From assembly GCF_003293695.1 (NCBI RefSeq), contig NZ_CP029556.1, positions 1,126,001 through 1,190,000 of the forward strand: a stretch of 64,000 nucleotides of DNA, in the 5' to 3' direction. Each line of letters opens with the position of its first letter. Position 1 is the stretch's first letter. The notes beneath the pieces are model-generated. The model was not told the origin of the DNA. It searched no databases and worked only from the letters and a program-made list of their open reading frames with translations. Source of the DNA: Lysobacter oculi (GTDB taxonomy: Bacteria > Pseudomonadota > Gammaproteobacteria > Xanthomonadales > Xanthomonadaceae). Shown piece after piece: positions 35,263 through 44,713 of the stretch. Both the position numbers and the translations under genes were made by a program.

Positions 35263-36110
35263 TGCGCCAGGTCTTCACCAGCCCGCGCCTGGCCAATGTG
35301 GAAGCGGTCGCGAAGCTGCTCGAAGACGCCGGCATCGCCACCAAGATCAGCAATGGCCGCTCGTATCGCGGCAAGTTCGACCGCGGCATCAGTTATCGCG
35401 AAGGCGGCGGCGAAGGCAACCACGCGGCGGTCTGGGTGCTGCGCTCCGAGGACCAGCCGCAGGCCCGCGCGATGCTGCGCGAAGCCGGCCTGCTCGACAG
35501 CACGCGGCCCGACCAGCAGCGCGACAGTTTCCTGCCCGAGCATCTGCGCGTCGGTGGTGCGGCCTCGGGACCGGCCAAGCGCTGGCTGAGCCCCGGCCGG
35601 CTCAAGGTGTTGCTGCTGATCGGCATCGCCTTCGCCATGGCGCTGATCACGCTCTGGCAGCGTCGCCCGACTGCACCGGTGGCGACTGCGCCGGTCGCGT
35701 CATCCCCGGCCACGCCGGTCATTCGCGGGCCCGAGGTCCTGGCCGCGCGCACCGCCGCGCCGGTTGTGCAACGGGTCGATGTGCCTTCGGCCTTGGCCAC
35801 GTTGCTGATCGCCCGCGCCGTGCGTGAACGCAGCATCGATGAAGCCTGCGTGCGTGTCGATGAGGAGGCGCCTTCCGAACGCGTCATCGAACTGCTGGCG
35901 AAGGCCGGCAAGCCGAAGCTGGCCGACGCCGCGCGCTGCGGCGAAGGCACGGAACTGCCCCGCATCGACATCGACGAATACATGACCGACGGCTCCGGCG
36001 TCGGCACGGTGCGGATGCGCGTGCACCAGGGCGCGATGCGGATCGACCAGCGTTTCGACGTGGAACGCCAGGGCCACGACTGGCGCGTCACCGGCAGCAC
36101 CCGCCGCTGA
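35262..36110 (+). CDS. DUF2007-domain membrane protein, function unknown
   Basis: 282 residues. The N-terminal 75 residues (RQVFTSPRLANVEAVAKLLE, RGISYREGGGEG, QARAMLREAGLL) resemble the DUF2007 signal-transducing-protein domain. One membrane helix follows (LKVLLLIGIAFAMALITLW, about 123-141), then an alanine/proline linker and a C-terminal domain of about 110 residues with two conserved-looking cysteines (ACVRVDEEAP, AARCGEGTEL). Its A shares the stop of tesB. Close relatives in xanthomonads carry vague pathogenicity labels that I would not trust. Confidence 0.7.
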   Translation: MRQVFTSPRLANVEAVAKLLEDAGIATKISNGRSYRGKFDRGISYREGGGEGNHAAVWVLRSEDQPQARAMLREAGLLDSTRPDQQRDSFLPEHLRVGGAASGPAKRWLSPGRLKVLLLIGIAFAMALITLWQRRPTAPVATAPVASSPATPVIRGPEVLAARTAAPVVQRVDVPSALATLLIARAVRERSIDEACVRVDEEAPSERVIELLAKAGKPKLADAARCGEGTELPRIDIDEYMTDGSGVGTVRMRVHQGAMRIDQRFDVERQGHDWRVTGSTRR

Positions 36111-36121
36111 CCTCGGCGCAA

Positions 36122-36158
36122 TAAAAAACCCGGCAGCCGCGTCCTGCGGTCTGCCGGG
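36122..36158 (-). terminator. Terminator of the EF-hand protein gene
   Basis: On the minus strand the stem CCCGGCAG/CTGCCGGG with inner GCGG/CCGC is followed by a T run (the A run at 36123-36128). It faces the EF-hand gene and also lies after the DUF2007 gene. Confidence 0.85.
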
Positions 36159-36191
36159 CCATTCCCATCCCCGGGAATCCGGTCTCGCGGA

Positions 36192-36767
36192 TCAGCGCTT
36201 CGGCGCGTCCTTCATGCGCTGCTGGCGCTCGGCCATGCGCCTGGCGTGGGCGGCGTCGTATTCGGCGCGGGAAATCTGGCCATCGCGGTTGCTGTCGGCC
36301 TCGTTGAACCACTGGGCGCGGCGTTCGCGCATCTTCGCCTCGCGGTCGGCGCGATCCAGATAGCCGTCCTTGTTGGCGTCCATCTGCGCGAAGCGCTCGG
36401 CCAGCTTCGGCGCGGCGGCGGCTTCGGCGCGGCTGATGCGGCCGTCCTTGTCGGTATCGAGCTTGGTCTTCATGCCCATGCCGTGGTGACCGCGCATGCC
36501 GCGCTTCATGGCGCGATGCATCGGGCGTTCGTCGGCGGACAGGCGACCGTCCTTGTTGCGGTCCATCTGGTCGAAGCGTTCGGCCAGGCGCGGGAATTTG
36601 GCGGCTTCGGCGCGGTCGATGACGCCGTCGTTGTTGCTGTCGAGCTTGACCTTGCCGGGCTTGGCGGCGGCTGCGGGTGTCGCGGCCTGCGGGGCGGCGA
36701 TGGCGGCACCGGCGGCAAGGGCGCCGGCAACGGCCAGCGCGAGGAGAGTGCGTGAACGGGACATCAT
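36192..36767 (-). CDS. Exported EF-hand (calmodulin-like) calcium-binding protein
   Basis: 191 residues with a signal peptide (ending AAIAAP). Five canonical EF-hand loops are readable: [48 protein letters not shown] and [12 protein letters not shown], each with D/N at 1, 3, 5 and an acidic residue at 12. A histidine/methionine-rich segment ([18 protein letters not shown]) sits between loops 2 and 3 and could bind other metals. GGAG precedes the ATG at 36767. Function is unknown; periplasmic calcium buffering or signalling is a guess. Confidence 0.88.
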   Translation of the reverse strand: MMSRSRTLLALAVAGALAAGAAIAAPQAATPAAAAKPGKVKLDSNNDGVIDRAEAAKFPRLAERFDQMDRNKDGRLSADERPMHRAMKRGMRGHHGMGMKTKLDTDKDGRISRAEAAAAPKLAERFAQMDANKDGYLDRADREAKMRERRAQWFNEADSNRDGQISRAEYDAAHARRMAERQQRMKDAPKR

Positions 36768-36881
36768 CTGCTCCAGTGCAGGTGGGTGATGTCCGGTCAA
36801 CGCCCCGGCGCGGCGGTGGTTGACCGCACGGCCGGCGCGTTCAGGCTGCGGGCGGTCGCCCATCCTGCGACGGCACGCCGC

Positions 36882-36887
36882 TATCCT
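36882..36887 (+). promoter_or_regulatory. Leaderless -10 box of bpt
   Basis: TATCCT ends six bases before the ATG at 36894. No Shine-Dalgarno sequence is present. Confidence 0.5.
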
Positions 36888-36893
36888 CGCTGC

Positions 36894-37640
36894 ATGCGTG
36901 CCGATGCCCACCCCGACCACGACATCCGCATCTTCCAGACCGGCGAGCACGAATGCGGCTACTGGCATGACCGCCCCGCGCGCGATCTGGTGGTGGAGCC
37001 CAACGAGCCGCGCCTGCCGCAGATCTATCCACGCGCGCTGGAACTCGGGTTCCGGCGTTCCGGCGACCTGGTCTACCGGCCCAACTGCCATGGCTGCCGT
37101 CTGTGCGTGGCGGTGCGGGTGCCGGTCGCGCTGTTCCAGCCGGACCGCAGCCAGCGCCGCAACTTGAAGCGCAACGCGGACCTGGTCGCGCGGGTATTGC
37201 CTGCCGAACGCACCGACGAGCAACTGGCGCTCTACCAGCGCTACCTGGGCCAGCGGCATCGCGGCGGCGGCATGGATGACCACGGCGCGGTGCAGTTCGA
37301 CCAGTTCCTGGCCGGCAGCTGGTCGCAGACGCGCTTCATGGAAATCCGCCGCAAGGTGGAGGGCGAAACCGGCTCGCTGCTGGCGGTGGCGGTCACCGAC
37401 CTGCTGCCGCAGGCGCTGTCGGCGGTCTACACCTTCTACGACCCCGACGAAGCCACGCGCGGGCTCGGCACCTTCGCCATCCTCCAGCAGATCGAATGGG
37501 CGCGACGCGAACGCCTCGCGCATCTCTACCTGGGCTACTGGATCGCCGGCCACGCCAAGATGGATTACAAGCGCCGGTTCCGCCCGCTCGACGGCTACGA
37601 TGGCCAGCGCTGGCACCCGCTGGAGTATCTCGACCCATGA
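36894..37640 (+). CDS. bpt: Aspartate/glutamate leucyltransferase Bpt (arginyltransferase family)
   Basis: 248 residues. It transfers leucine from Leu-tRNA to N-terminal Asp or Glu, creating an N-degron for ClpS/ClpAP. The conserved N-terminal [16 protein letters not shown], the cysteine block [18 protein letters not shown] and the C-terminal [20 protein letters not shown] match the family, as does the length. An in-frame GTG at 36786 exists but adds unrelated sequence. The stop overlaps the next gene's ATG by 4 bp. Confidence 0.95.
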   Translation: MRADAHPDHDIRIFQTGEHECGYWHDRPARDLVVEPNEPRLPQIYPRALELGFRRSGDLVYRPNCHGCRLCVAVRVPVALFQPDRSQRRNLKRNADLVARVLPAERTDEQLALYQRYLGQRHRGGGMDDHGAVQFDQFLAGSWSQTRFMEIRRKVEGETGSLLAVAVTDLLPQALSAVYTFYDPDEATRGLGTFAILQQIEWARRERLAHLYLGYWIAGHAKMDYKRRFRPLDGYDGQRWHPLEYLDP

Positions 37641-38887
37641 ACCGCCACTTCCGCCTTGGCCTGATCGGGCTGGCCGCCCTCGCCTGCGCCGCCTGCCTGC
37701 GCATCAACGTGCAGGGCACGCCCGATGTACGCGCGCTGGAACGCCTGCCCGGCGAGATGTCGCGCGCCATCCGCGAGGCGATGCCGGCGGTGCGCTTCGC
37801 CACCTACAACACCTCGCTCTACAGCGACGAGGACGGCGGCCTGGTCAAGCGGCTGCAGCATGGCGATGCCGAGGCCCGCAAGATCGCCGCCGTGCTGCAG
37901 CGCGTGCGCCCCGATGTGGTCCTGCTCAACGAATTCGACTACGACCGCGAAGGCCGCGCCGCCGACCTGTTCCAGCGCGACTACCTCGGCGTCGCGCAGT
38001 TCGGTGGCACGCCGCTCGACTACCCGTTCCGCTACTTCGCCGAAGTGAACACCGGCGTCGCCAGCGGGCTCGACATCGACGGCGACGGCCAGGTCGGCAA
38101 GACCGGGCGCGCCCGTGGCAACGACGCCTGGGGCTACGGCCTGCACCCGGGCCAGTACGGGATGCTGGTGTTGTCGAAATATCCGCTCGACATCGCCCGC
38201 GTCCGCAGCTTCCGGCTGCTGAAGTGGTCGTCGATGCCGGGCGCGCGCGTGCCACGGGACCCGAAGACCGGCCGCCCGTTCTACGCCGAGAACGTGTGGA
38301 AGCAGCTTCGCCTGTCCTCCAAATCACATTGGGATGTGCCGGTGATGACGCCGCAGGGCGAGATCCATTTCCTCGTTGCGCATCCCACGCCGCCCACCTT
38401 CGACGGGCCGGAAGACCGCAACGGCGCGCGCAACGCCGACGAGATCCGCCTCTGGGCCGATTACGTGTCCGGGCGCCCGCAGCCGTGGCTGTGCGACGAC
38501 GCCGGACGCTGCGGCGGCCTGGGCGACGATGCGAACTTCGTGATCGCCGGCGACCTCAACGCCGACCCGATCGATGGCGACTCGCGCCCTGGCGGCATAG
38601 ACCAATTGCTGAAGCACCCGCGCGTGCTCGACTACCCGGCCCCGCGCAGCAGTGGCGCGCCCGAGCAGGCGCGCCTCTACGGCCTGCCGCGCAAAGGCGA
38701 CACAGCGGTGCATACCGGCGACTTCGGGCCCCGGGCGGGCACGCTGCGCATCGACTACGTGCTGCCTTCGCGCGGACTCCGAGTGCGCGATGCCGGCGTG
38801 GCCTGGCCGTCGAAAGCCAACGAAGCCGCGCGCTTCTCCGACGGCAGCGACCACCACGCCGTGTGGGCGGACGTGGTCGCCGACTGA
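37637..38887 (+). CDS. Endonuclease/exonuclease/phosphatase-family lipoprotein
   Basis: 416 residues with a lipobox (LACAAC). The EEP fold is marked by [21 protein letters not shown] (metal Glu), [17 protein letters not shown] (catalytic Asp/Asn) and the closing [11 protein letters not shown]is. DIDGDGQVG and [10 protein letters not shown] insertions are typical of large exported members acting on phosphodiesters or phospholipids. It is translationally coupled to bpt. Substrate is not deducible from sequence. Confidence 0.85.
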   Translation: MNRHFRLGLIGLAALACAACLRINVQGTPDVRALERLPGEMSRAIREAMPAVRFATYNTSLYSDEDGGLVKRLQHGDAEARKIAAVLQRVRPDVVLLNEFDYDREGRAADLFQRDYLGVAQFGGTPLDYPFRYFAEVNTGVASGLDIDGDGQVGKTGRARGNDAWGYGLHPGQYGMLVLSKYPLDIARVRSFRLLKWSSMPGARVPRDPKTGRPFYAENVWKQLRLSSKSHWDVPVMTPQGEIHFLVAHPTPPTFDGPEDRNGARNADEIRLWADYVSGRPQPWLCDDAGRCGGLGDDANFVIAGDLNADPIDGDSRPGGIDQLLKHPRVLDYPAPRSSGAPEQARLYGLPRKGDTAVHTGDFGPRAGTLRIDYVLPSRGLRVRDAGVAWPSKANEAARFSDGSDHHAVWADVVAD

Positions 38888-38888
38888 C

Positions 38889-39350
38889 TCAGTAGTTCAG
38901 CCTGTTCGCGCTGGGCCGGGCAAAGCCAAACACACCGTCGCTGTGCACCGACATGATCAGCCGGACCATGTTGGAGGGCACCATCAGTTCCACCTGCTGC
39001 GGCGCTCCCTCCGCGGACTGGCCATCGACGGTGAGTTCGATGAAGGCGCCGCCGGTGTCCACCTCGCGGCAGAGGAGATGCGGCTCACCGTTCTCCGTCT
39101 GCAGGTAAGGTTTGATGACCGTGCCCAGCGCCTCGAGCGCGTTGGGGAAAAAGAACACCGCGTAGCCGCTGTTGGGCGCGATCTTGGGGGCGGCGGCTTC
39201 CTTGTGCTCCGCGGTGGGCGCCGGTTCGCCGGCGGCGGCGGCTTCCATCGGCACCGGCGGCGCCACCGTCTGCTTGACCGGCTGTGCATCGGCGGCGGGC
39301 TTGCCGGACCAGTCGGTCCTGGCCGTCATCTGGTTCTTGTCTTCGCTCAT
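38889..39350 (-). CDS. Hypothetical protein, 153 residues
   Basis: No signal peptide. The N-terminal 60 residues are Ala/Pro/Glu-rich and probably disordered. The C-terminal domain (GYAVFFFPNALEALGTVIKP ... EVDTGGAFIELTVDG ... MVPSNMVRLIMSVHSDGVFG) looks like a small alpha/beta unit. GGAG lies before the ATG at 39350. The stop is one base from that of the convergent EEP lipoprotein gene. I recognise no family. Confidence 0.7.
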   Translation of the reverse strand: MSEDKNQMTARTDWSGKPAADAQPVKQTVAPPVPMEAAAAGEPAPTAEHKEAAAPKIAPNSGYAVFFFPNALEALGTVIKPYLQTENGEPHLLCREVDTGGAFIELTVDGQSAEGAPQQVELMVPSNMVRLIMSVHSDGVFGFARPSANRLNY

Positions 39351-39372
39351 CGTCACTCCCTGCTCCTCGGGT

Positions 39373-40572
39373 TCAGGCCAGCCGCACCAGCAGTGCGGAC
39401 GCGGCGTCGCGGGCCAGCCGGCGGGCCACATCGACCGACTCTGCACGCGCCAGGGTGACCGCCACGCGACGCTGTCCGGCCACGCGCGGCTTGGCGAACA
39501 ACCGCAGGGCGGTATCGGGATGCGCGAGCGCGGCATCGACATCATCGAACACCGGCACGCCGTGGCCTTCGGCCAGCACCGCGCAGGAGGCGCCCGGCGA
39601 CAGGTTCGGGATGCTGCCACCGGCATCGGCGCCGACCGGCAAGCCGAGGATGGCGCGGGCGTGCAGCGCGAATTCCGACAGCGTCTGCGAGGCCAGCGTG
39701 ACCAGCCCGGTGTCGTGCGGGCGCGGGCTGACTTCGGAGAACCAGACCTCGTCGCCCTTGACGAAGAATTCCATGCCGAACACGCCCCATCCGGCCAGGT
39801 CCGCCGACACCTTGCCGGCGATCTCGCGCGCGCGTTGCAGCGCCCGCGGCGACATCGGCTGCGGCTGCCAGCTCTCGCGGTAGTCGCCGTGCTCCTGGGT
39901 GTGGCCGATCGGCGCGCAGAACGCGGTGCCGCCGGCATGGCGCACGGTGAGCAGGGTGATCTCGTAATCGAAGTCGACGAAGCCCTCGACGATGCAGCGC
40001 CCCGCGCCCGCGCGGCCGCCGGTCTGCGCGTAGTCCCAGGCGGTGTCGATGTCGGCGTCGGTGCGGACCGTGGACTGGCCCTTGCCGGAGGACGACATCA
40101 CCGGCTTGACCACGCAGGGCAGGCCGATGGCCTCGATGGCGGCGCGGTATTCGGCATGGGTGTCGACGAAGCGGTACGGCGAGGTCGGCACGCCGAGCGT
40201 TTCGGCGGCGAGCCGGCGGATGCCTTCGCGATCCATCGTCAGCCAGGCCGCGCGTGCGGTGGGGATGACGCGCAGGCCGGCGTCGCGCTCCAGCTCGACC
40301 AGCGTCGGCGTGTGGATGGCCTCGATCTCCGGCACCACCAGATGCGGCTTCTCCGCTTCGACCAGCGCCCGCAGCGCCGCGCCATCGAGCATGTCCAGCA
40401 CGTGGCTGCGATGCGCGACCTGCATCGCCGGCGCATCGGCGTAGCGGTCGGCGGCGATGACTTCCACCCCGAAACGCTGCAGTTCCAGCGCGACTTCCTT
40501 GCCCAGTTCGCCCGAACCGAGCAGCAGGACGCGAGTCGCGCCGGGGGTCAACGGGGTGCCGATCGTGGTCAT
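39373..40572 (-). CDS. purT: Formate-dependent phosphoribosylglycinamide formyltransferase 2
   Basis: 399 residues, ATP-grasp enzyme of purine synthesis that formylates GAR using formate and [27 protein letters not shown] opens the protein, [19 protein letters not shown] is the GAR site, [14 protein letters not shown] the ATP-grasp loop, and [30 protein letters not shown] the metal site. E. coli PurT is 392 residues. A TAAACT box about 36 bases upstream is a possible -10. It lies 22 bp upstream of the hypothetical gene that follows it on the same strand. Confidence 0.97.
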   Translation of the reverse strand: MTTIGTPLTPGATRVLLLGSGELGKEVALELQRFGVEVIAADRYADAPAMQVAHRSHVLDMLDGAALRALVEAEKPHLVVPEIEAIHTPTLVELERDAGLRVIPTARAAWLTMDREGIRRLAAETLGVPTSPYRFVDTHAEYRAAIEAIGLPCVVKPVMSSSGKGQSTVRTDADIDTAWDYAQTGGRAGAGRCIVEGFVDFDYEITLLTVRHAGGTAFCAPIGHTQEHGDYRESWQPQPMSPRALQRAREIAGKVSADLAGWGVFGMEFFVKGDEVWFSEVSPRPHDTGLVTLASQTLSEFALHARAILGLPVGADAGGSIPNLSPGASCAVLAEGHGVPVFDDVDAALAHPDTALRLFAKPRVAGQRRVAVTLARAESVDVARRLARDAASALLVRLA

Positions 40573-40638
40573 GCGGGGAGCCGTGGAAAATGACGGCGGT
40601 CAGTTTATGCGCATGGCCGCTTCTGTCATCCTTGGCCC

Positions 40639-41580
40639 ATGCCCTTCCCTGCCTCCAACGCTGCGGGCGCCCTGCTCGCCTGCGTGTTGGCCATCGCGCT
40701 CGCGGGCTGCGGCAACCCGGACGAATTGCCCGAGACCCAGATCGCCGGGCTCGTCACCGATGGCGCGCTGGACGAGATCAGCGGCATCAGCGCATCGCGC
40801 CGCCAGGACGACGTGCTCTGGGCCATCGACGACAGCGGCAACCCGGCCAACCTCTATGCCATCAGCCGCCGCGGCCGCCGCCTCGGCACCTTCAAGGTGG
40901 ACGGCATCAAGAAGGTGGATTGGGAAGACATCGCCAGCTTCGAACTGGACGGCACGCCTTACCTGCTGGTGGCCGATACCGGCGACAACGGCGGGGTGAG
41001 GAAGACGATGTCGGTGCACGCCTTCATCGAGCCCACCGATGCCGAAGCCGGCGGCACGCTCAAGCCGGCCTGGTCGCTGGAATTCCGCTGGCCCGATGGC
41101 GCGCGTGATTGCGAGGCTGTGGCGGTGGATGCCACGCGCAACGAGATCCTGCTGGTCACCAAGAAGCGCCAGCCGCCGCAGCTCTACACCCTGCCGCTGC
41201 GCCCCGAGGCGAACGGCACGCGCGGCAAGCCCAAGACCCTCACCGCCAAGCTGGCCGGCACGCTGGCCGGGGTGCCGCAGGCCGATTCCGAGGCGCGTCG
41301 CATCAATCCGGCGGTGGCGCGGCTGCGCAGCCAGGTGACCGCCGCCGACATCAGCCCGCAGCGCGATGCCATCGCCGTGCTGACCTACTCAAACCTGCTG
41401 GTGTACCCGCGCCGCGACGGGCAGAGCTGGGCGCAGGCCGTGACCCATCCGCCGCTGGTGGTGCCGATGACCCTGCTGCCGCAACCGGAGGCCGTGGCGT
41501 TCTCGCGCAGCGGCCAGGGCATCCTGGCGACCGGCGAATTCAGCCCGGCTCCGATCCTGTATCTGCCCTACGAGCGTTGA
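40639..41580 (+). CDS. Lipoprotein with predicted beta-propeller fold
   Basis: 313 residues with a lipobox (ALAGC). Repeated strand patterns such as DVLWAIDDSGNPANLYAISR, PYLLVADTGDNGG, DCEAVAVDATRNEILLVTKK and GQGILATGEFSPAPILYLPY suggest a six-bladed SMP-30/NHL-like propeller. The DDSGN and ADTGDN turns could bind calcium. CATCCT, a poor -10, ends six bases before the ATG and no ribosome site is seen. Function unknown. Confidence 0.72.
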   Translation: MPFPASNAAGALLACVLAIALAGCGNPDELPETQIAGLVTDGALDEISGISASRRQDDVLWAIDDSGNPANLYAISRRGRRLGTFKVDGIKKVDWEDIASFELDGTPYLLVADTGDNGGVRKTMSVHAFIEPTDAEAGGTLKPAWSLEFRWPDGARDCEAVAVDATRNEILLVTKKRQPPQLYTLPLRPEANGTRGKPKTLTAKLAGTLAGVPQADSEARRINPAVARLRSQVTAADISPQRDAIAVLTYSNLLVYPRRDGQSWAQAVTHPPLVVPMTLLPQPEAVAFSRSGQGILATGEFSPAPILYLPYER

Positions 41581-41646
41581 TACCGCGCTTCAACCCATTG
41601 TTTTGAAAGACATTAGCCCGCGGGGCGCATCCTGCTGCATTGCCGC

Positions 41647-41675
41647 TTGAAAAAAGATATCAATTTGATATCTTT
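41647..41675 (+). promoter_or_regulatory. SPFH-cassette promoter with perfect 23-bp palindromic operator
   Basis: The arms AAAGATATCAA (41653-41663) and TTGATATCTTT (41665-41675) flank a single T. The palindrome fills the space between TTGAAA (41647-41652) and TATCTT (41669-41674), a plausible -35/-10 pair, so a dimeric repressor bound here would block the promoter. Confidence 0.8.
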
Positions 41676-41701
41676 CTTTCGAATCCTCTGGAGCCACCCC
41701 C

Positions 41702-42565
41702 ATGAAAGAGAAAGTCATCCGTTCCCTGCCCGGCGTGCCGGTCCTGCTGGGCCTGCTGCTCGCGATGCTCGTGGCCGGCTGGATCGGATTCACCGGCATC
41801 GTCGGCGGCCACGTGCTGAAGATCGTGCTGGCCGTGGTGCTGGGCACGCTGGCGCTGCTGATGCTCATCGGCCTGTACATGGTCGAGCCGAACCAGGCCG
41901 CGGTGCTGAACTTCTTCGGCAAGTACGTGGGCACGGTCAAGGAGAACGGCCTGCGCTGGAACAACCCCTTTTACGCCAAGCGCAAGGTGTCGATGCGCGT
42001 GCGCAACTTCGAGAGCGGCAAGCTCAAGGTCAACGAGCTGGACGGCTCGCCGATCGAAATCGCCGCGGTCATCGTCTGGCAGGTGGTGGATGCGTCGGAG
42101 GCGGTCTACAACGTCGATGACTACGAGAGCTTCGTGCACATCCAGTCCGAAGCCGCGCTGCGCTCGATGGCCACCAGCTACCCCTACGACCAGCACGAGG
42201 AAGGCCAGCTCGCCCTGCGCAGCCACGCCAGCGAGATCTCCGCCCACCTGGAAAAAGAACTGGCCGAACGCCTGAACGATGCCGGCGTTTCCGTGCTCGA
42301 CGCCCGCATCAGCCACCTCGCCTACGCACCTGAAATCGCCCAGGCGATGCTGCAGCGCCAGCAGGCCAACGCGATCATCGCCGCCCGCACGCGGATCGTC
42401 GCCGGCGCGGTGGGCATGGTGGAAATGGCCCTGGCCGAGCTGCAGAAGAACGGTGTCGTCCACCTGGACGAGGAACGCAAGGCGGCGATGGTCAGCAACC
42501 TGCTGGTCGTGCTCTGCGGCGAACGCGCCACCCAGCCCATCGTCAACGCCGGCACGCTGTACTGA
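41702..42565 (+). CDS. SPFH/Band 7 (slipin/stomatin-like) membrane protein
   Basis: 287 residues. Two N-terminal hydrophobic segments (about 12-32 and 38-60) precede the SPFH domain starting [20 protein letters not shown]. The domain continues [35 protein letters not shown] and [20 protein letters not shown], then a C-terminal helical part rich in Ala/Gln. Such proteins oligomerise into membrane microdomains. GGAG precedes the ATG. It is first gene of a five-gene overlapping cassette under the palindrome. Confidence 0.92.
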   Translation: MKEKVIRSLPGVPVLLGLLLAMLVAGWIGFTGIVGGHVLKIVLAVVLGTLALLMLIGLYMVEPNQAAVLNFFGKYVGTVKENGLRWNNPFYAKRKVSMRVRNFESGKLKVNELDGSPIEIAAVIVWQVVDASEAVYNVDDYESFVHIQSEAALRSMATSYPYDQHEEGQLALRSHASEISAHLEKELAERLNDAGVSVLDARISHLAYAPEIAQAMLQRQQANAIIAARTRIVAGAVGMVEMALAELQKNGVVHLDEERKAAMVSNLLVVLCGERATQPIVNAGTLY

Positions 42566-42849
42566 TGATGGGGATCGCGCCCCTGCTGCTCGCCCTCGCC
42601 GGCTTCCCGGCGATCGCGGTCGCCGCATGGCTGGCGAAGGACGCGCGGCCCGCCTCGCGCGGGCTGGCGGTCCGCATGGCGCTGGTCGGCATCGCCATCC
42701 TGCTCGGCGCGCTCGGCCTGCACTGGGCCGGCAGCGACGGCCGCCGCGTGCTGCAGGTGGTGCTGGCCCTGGCCGTCATCGTCAACGCGCTGGCGCTGTC
42801 GATGTGGTGGCACGTGCGCCGCTTCAACGTGGGGCCCGGCGCCCGATGA
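42565..42849 (+). CDS. Small membrane protein of the SPFH cassette
   Basis: 94 residues with three hydrophobic helices ([58 protein letters not shown]). It starts in the TGATG that ends the SPFH gene and overlaps the following ribbon-helix-helix gene by 4 bp. No known domain; the tight coupling suggests a partner of the SPFH protein. Confidence 0.75.
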   Translation: MMGIAPLLLALAGFPAIAVAAWLAKDARPASRGLAVRMALVGIAILLGALGLHWAGSDGRRVLQVVLALAVIVNALALSMWWHVRRFNVGPGAR

Positions 42850-43034
42850 GCGAGAAAAAGGCCTACCCGCTGCGCATCAACGCCGCCGTGCTGGCCGAAG
42901 TCCAGCGCTGGGCCGACGACGAACTGCGCAGCGTCAACGCCCAGATCGAATACGTCCTGCGTGACGCGCTGCGCCGCGCCGGTCGCCTGAAACAACCCGA
43001 CACACCCAACCCACCCGGGGAAGACACGCCATGA
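42846..43034 (+). CDS. Arc/MetJ-type ribbon-helix-helix protein
   Basis: 62 residues. The core [20 protein letters not shown] then [20 protein letters not shown] is a clear ribbon-helix-helix: a beta-strand with alternating residues and two helices. Such dimers bind DNA. It could be the repressor for the palindrome upstream of the cassette, although palindromes of this kind are also bound by winged-helix regulators encoded elsewhere. It overlaps both neighbours by 4 bp. Confidence 0.85.
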   Translation: MSEKKAYPLRINAAVLAEVQRWADDELRSVNAQIEYVLRDALRRAGRLKQPDTPNPPGEDTP

Positions 43035-43210
43035 ACGAACGCTGGGAATACCGAGTCATCGACATCACGCCGCAGATCGCCGGGCGACCGGGCGAGAAGA
43101 TCGAGAGCACGCTCAACGAGATGGGCGCCGAAGGCTGGGAGCTGGTTGCCGCGCTGCGCAGCAACCTGATGGAGCCGACCCGCCTGTACCTCAAGCGCCG
43201 CAAGGCCTGA
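43031..43210 (+). CDS. DUF4177 protein 1
   Basis: 59 residues, [15 protein letters not shown] then [17 protein letters not shown], the hallmark LNxxGxEGWELV of the DUF4177 family. The family is small, cytoplasmic and of unknown function. The ATG overlaps the ribbon-helix-helix stop. A second copy follows 16 bp downstream, with only moderate similarity between the two. Confidence 0.85.
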   Translation: MNERWEYRVIDITPQIAGRPGEKIESTLNEMGAEGWELVAALRSNLMEPTRLYLKRRKA

Positions 43211-43226
43211 CCGAAGGAGCATCGCC

Positions 43227-43409
43227 ATGAGCGCCCGATGGGAATACAACATCGTGAACATGCCGACCAACATGTGGGGCACGTTCAACGAGAAGAAACT
43301 GGCCGAACAGTTCGCCCTGCTCGGCCGCCAGGGCTGGGAGCTGGTGAGCTTCAACGCCAACCCGATGACCGGCACGCCGCTGGCCATCTTCAAGCGGCCG
43401 GTGGCGTGA
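43227..43409 (+). CDS. DUF4177 protein 2
   Basis: 60 residues, MSARWEYNIVNMPTNMWGTF then LAEQFALLGRQGWELVSFNA, matching the DUF4177 signature. The loop between strand and helix differs from copy 1, so the pair may form a heterodimer or be diverged duplicates. GAAGGAG precedes the start. The stop TGATG couples it to the hydrolase gene. Confidence 0.85.
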   Translation: MSARWEYNIVNMPTNMWGTFNEKKLAEQFALLGRQGWELVSFNANPMTGTPLAIFKRPVA

Positions 43410-44713
43410 TGCGCCGGCTTGCCATCGCCTGCATCGCCGCGTTTGCGGCCATGAACGCTTCCGCCCAGGTCGCGCCCGACCAGGCCCGCGCCACCGCCGT
43501 GCGCGTGCTCGACCACCTCGACCGCGGCGAGTTCGCGCAGGTCGAGGCGATGTTAGATGCCACGATGAAACAGGCCGTCCCCGCCGCCACGCTGGAACAG
43601 GTGTGGAAGTCGCTGCCGGCCGCCGGCACGCGCGGCGAACCGAAGCTGCAGGCCAGCGGCGACACCCAGGTGGTGCGCATCCCGCTCGCACGCGGCGAAG
43701 GCAAGTTTGACGCGACGATCGCCGTGGATGCCGAAGGTCGCGTGTCCGGCCTGCTGATCCGCCCGGCCGAAGCGAGCATCGCGCCGCCGCCGGCCGTGCC
43801 CGCCGATGCGGACTACACCGAATCGGAAACGCACGTCGGCACTGGCGAACACGCGCTGGGCGCCACGCTGTCCATGCCGAAGGGCCCAGGCCCCTTCCCC
43901 GCCGTGGTGCTGGTGCATGGCTCCGGCGCGCACGACCGCGACGAGACCATCGGCCCGAACCGGCCCTTCCTCGACATCGCGCGCGGGCTGGCCGCGCAGG
44001 GCATCGGGGTGCTGCGCTACGAGAAGCGCAGCAAGGCGCGTCCGCAGGATTACGGCGCCGACACCCTCGACATCGACACCGAAACCACCGATGACGCGGT
44101 CGCGGCACTGGCCACGTTGCGTGCCGCGCCCGGCATCGACCCCAGGCGCGTGTTCGTGCTCGGCCACAGCCAGGGCGGGATGATGGCGCCGCGCATCGCG
44201 ATCAAGGACGGCCACGTCGCCGGCCTGGTGCTGCTGGCCGCACCGGCGCGCAACCTGCTCGACATCCTCGTCGAACAGAACGAGCGCCTGTTGAAGATGC
44301 AGGGCGCGGACACCAGCGAAGCCGGCATCGCGCACATGGACCGGCTGAAGGCGCAGATCGCGGCGGTGCGCGGTCAGGGCGACGTCGCCAGGACCGGCAC
44401 GCCGATGAACCAGCCGGCGCCTTACTGGCGCAGCGTGGATGCCGTCGATCCCGTCGCCGAGGCACGCAAGGCCGGTGAACCGATGCTGGTGCTGCAGGGC
44501 GCGCGCGACATCCAGGTGGTCGATGCCGACTGGCAGGCATGGCGGGCCGCGTTCGGCACCGACAAGCAGGTGACGTTCAAGCACTACCCGACGCTCAACC
44601 ACCTGGGCATGGACAGCGCCGAAGGCGCGGGGTTGGACAGCTACGCCAAGCCCGGCCATGTGGACGCCGCGCTGATCGCCGACGTCGCGCAGTGGATCAA
44701 GGCGCGCCCATGA
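43409..44713 (+). CDS. Exported alpha/beta hydrolase with N-terminal DUF3887-like domain
   Basis: 434 residues with a signal peptide (ending MNASAQ). Residues about 25-120 form a DUF3887-type domain (FAQVEAMLDATMKQAVPAAT, LEQVWKSL). The hydrolase follows: VVLVHGSGAHDRDE (oxyanion), FVLGHSQGGMMAPRIA (nucleophile Ser), LVLQGARDIQV (acid) and YPTLNHLG (His). This architecture is common in Xanthomonas and Bacteroidetes secreted acyl hydrolases or peptidases. It is coupled by TGATG to the DUF4177 genes and by ATGA to the next. Confidence 0.85.
   Translation: MRRLAIACIAAFAAMNASAQVAPDQARATAVRVLDHLDRGEFAQVEAMLDATMKQAVPAATLEQVWKSLPAAGTRGEPKLQASGDTQVVRIPLARGEGKFDATIAVDAEGRVSGLLIRPAEASIAPPPAVPADADYTESETHVGTGEHALGATLSMPKGPGPFPAVVLVHGSGAHDRDETIGPNRPFLDIARGLAAQGIGVLRYEKRSKARPQDYGADTLDIDTETTDDAVAALATLRAAPGIDPRRVFVLGHSQGGMMAPRIAIKDGHVAGLVLLAAPARNLLDILVEQNERLLKMQGADTSEAGIAHMDRLKAQIAAVRGQGDVARTGTPMNQPAPYWRSVDAVDPVAEARKAGEPMLVLQGARDIQVVDADWQAWRAAFGTDKQVTFKHYPTLNHLGMDSAEGAGLDSYAKPGHVDAALIADVAQWIKARP

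Noticed and set aside
42846..43034. The ribbon-helix-helix gene as the antitoxin of a toxin-antitoxin pair
   Set aside because: Neither neighbour resembles a known toxin (they are a membrane protein and DUF4177), so the label is not supported.
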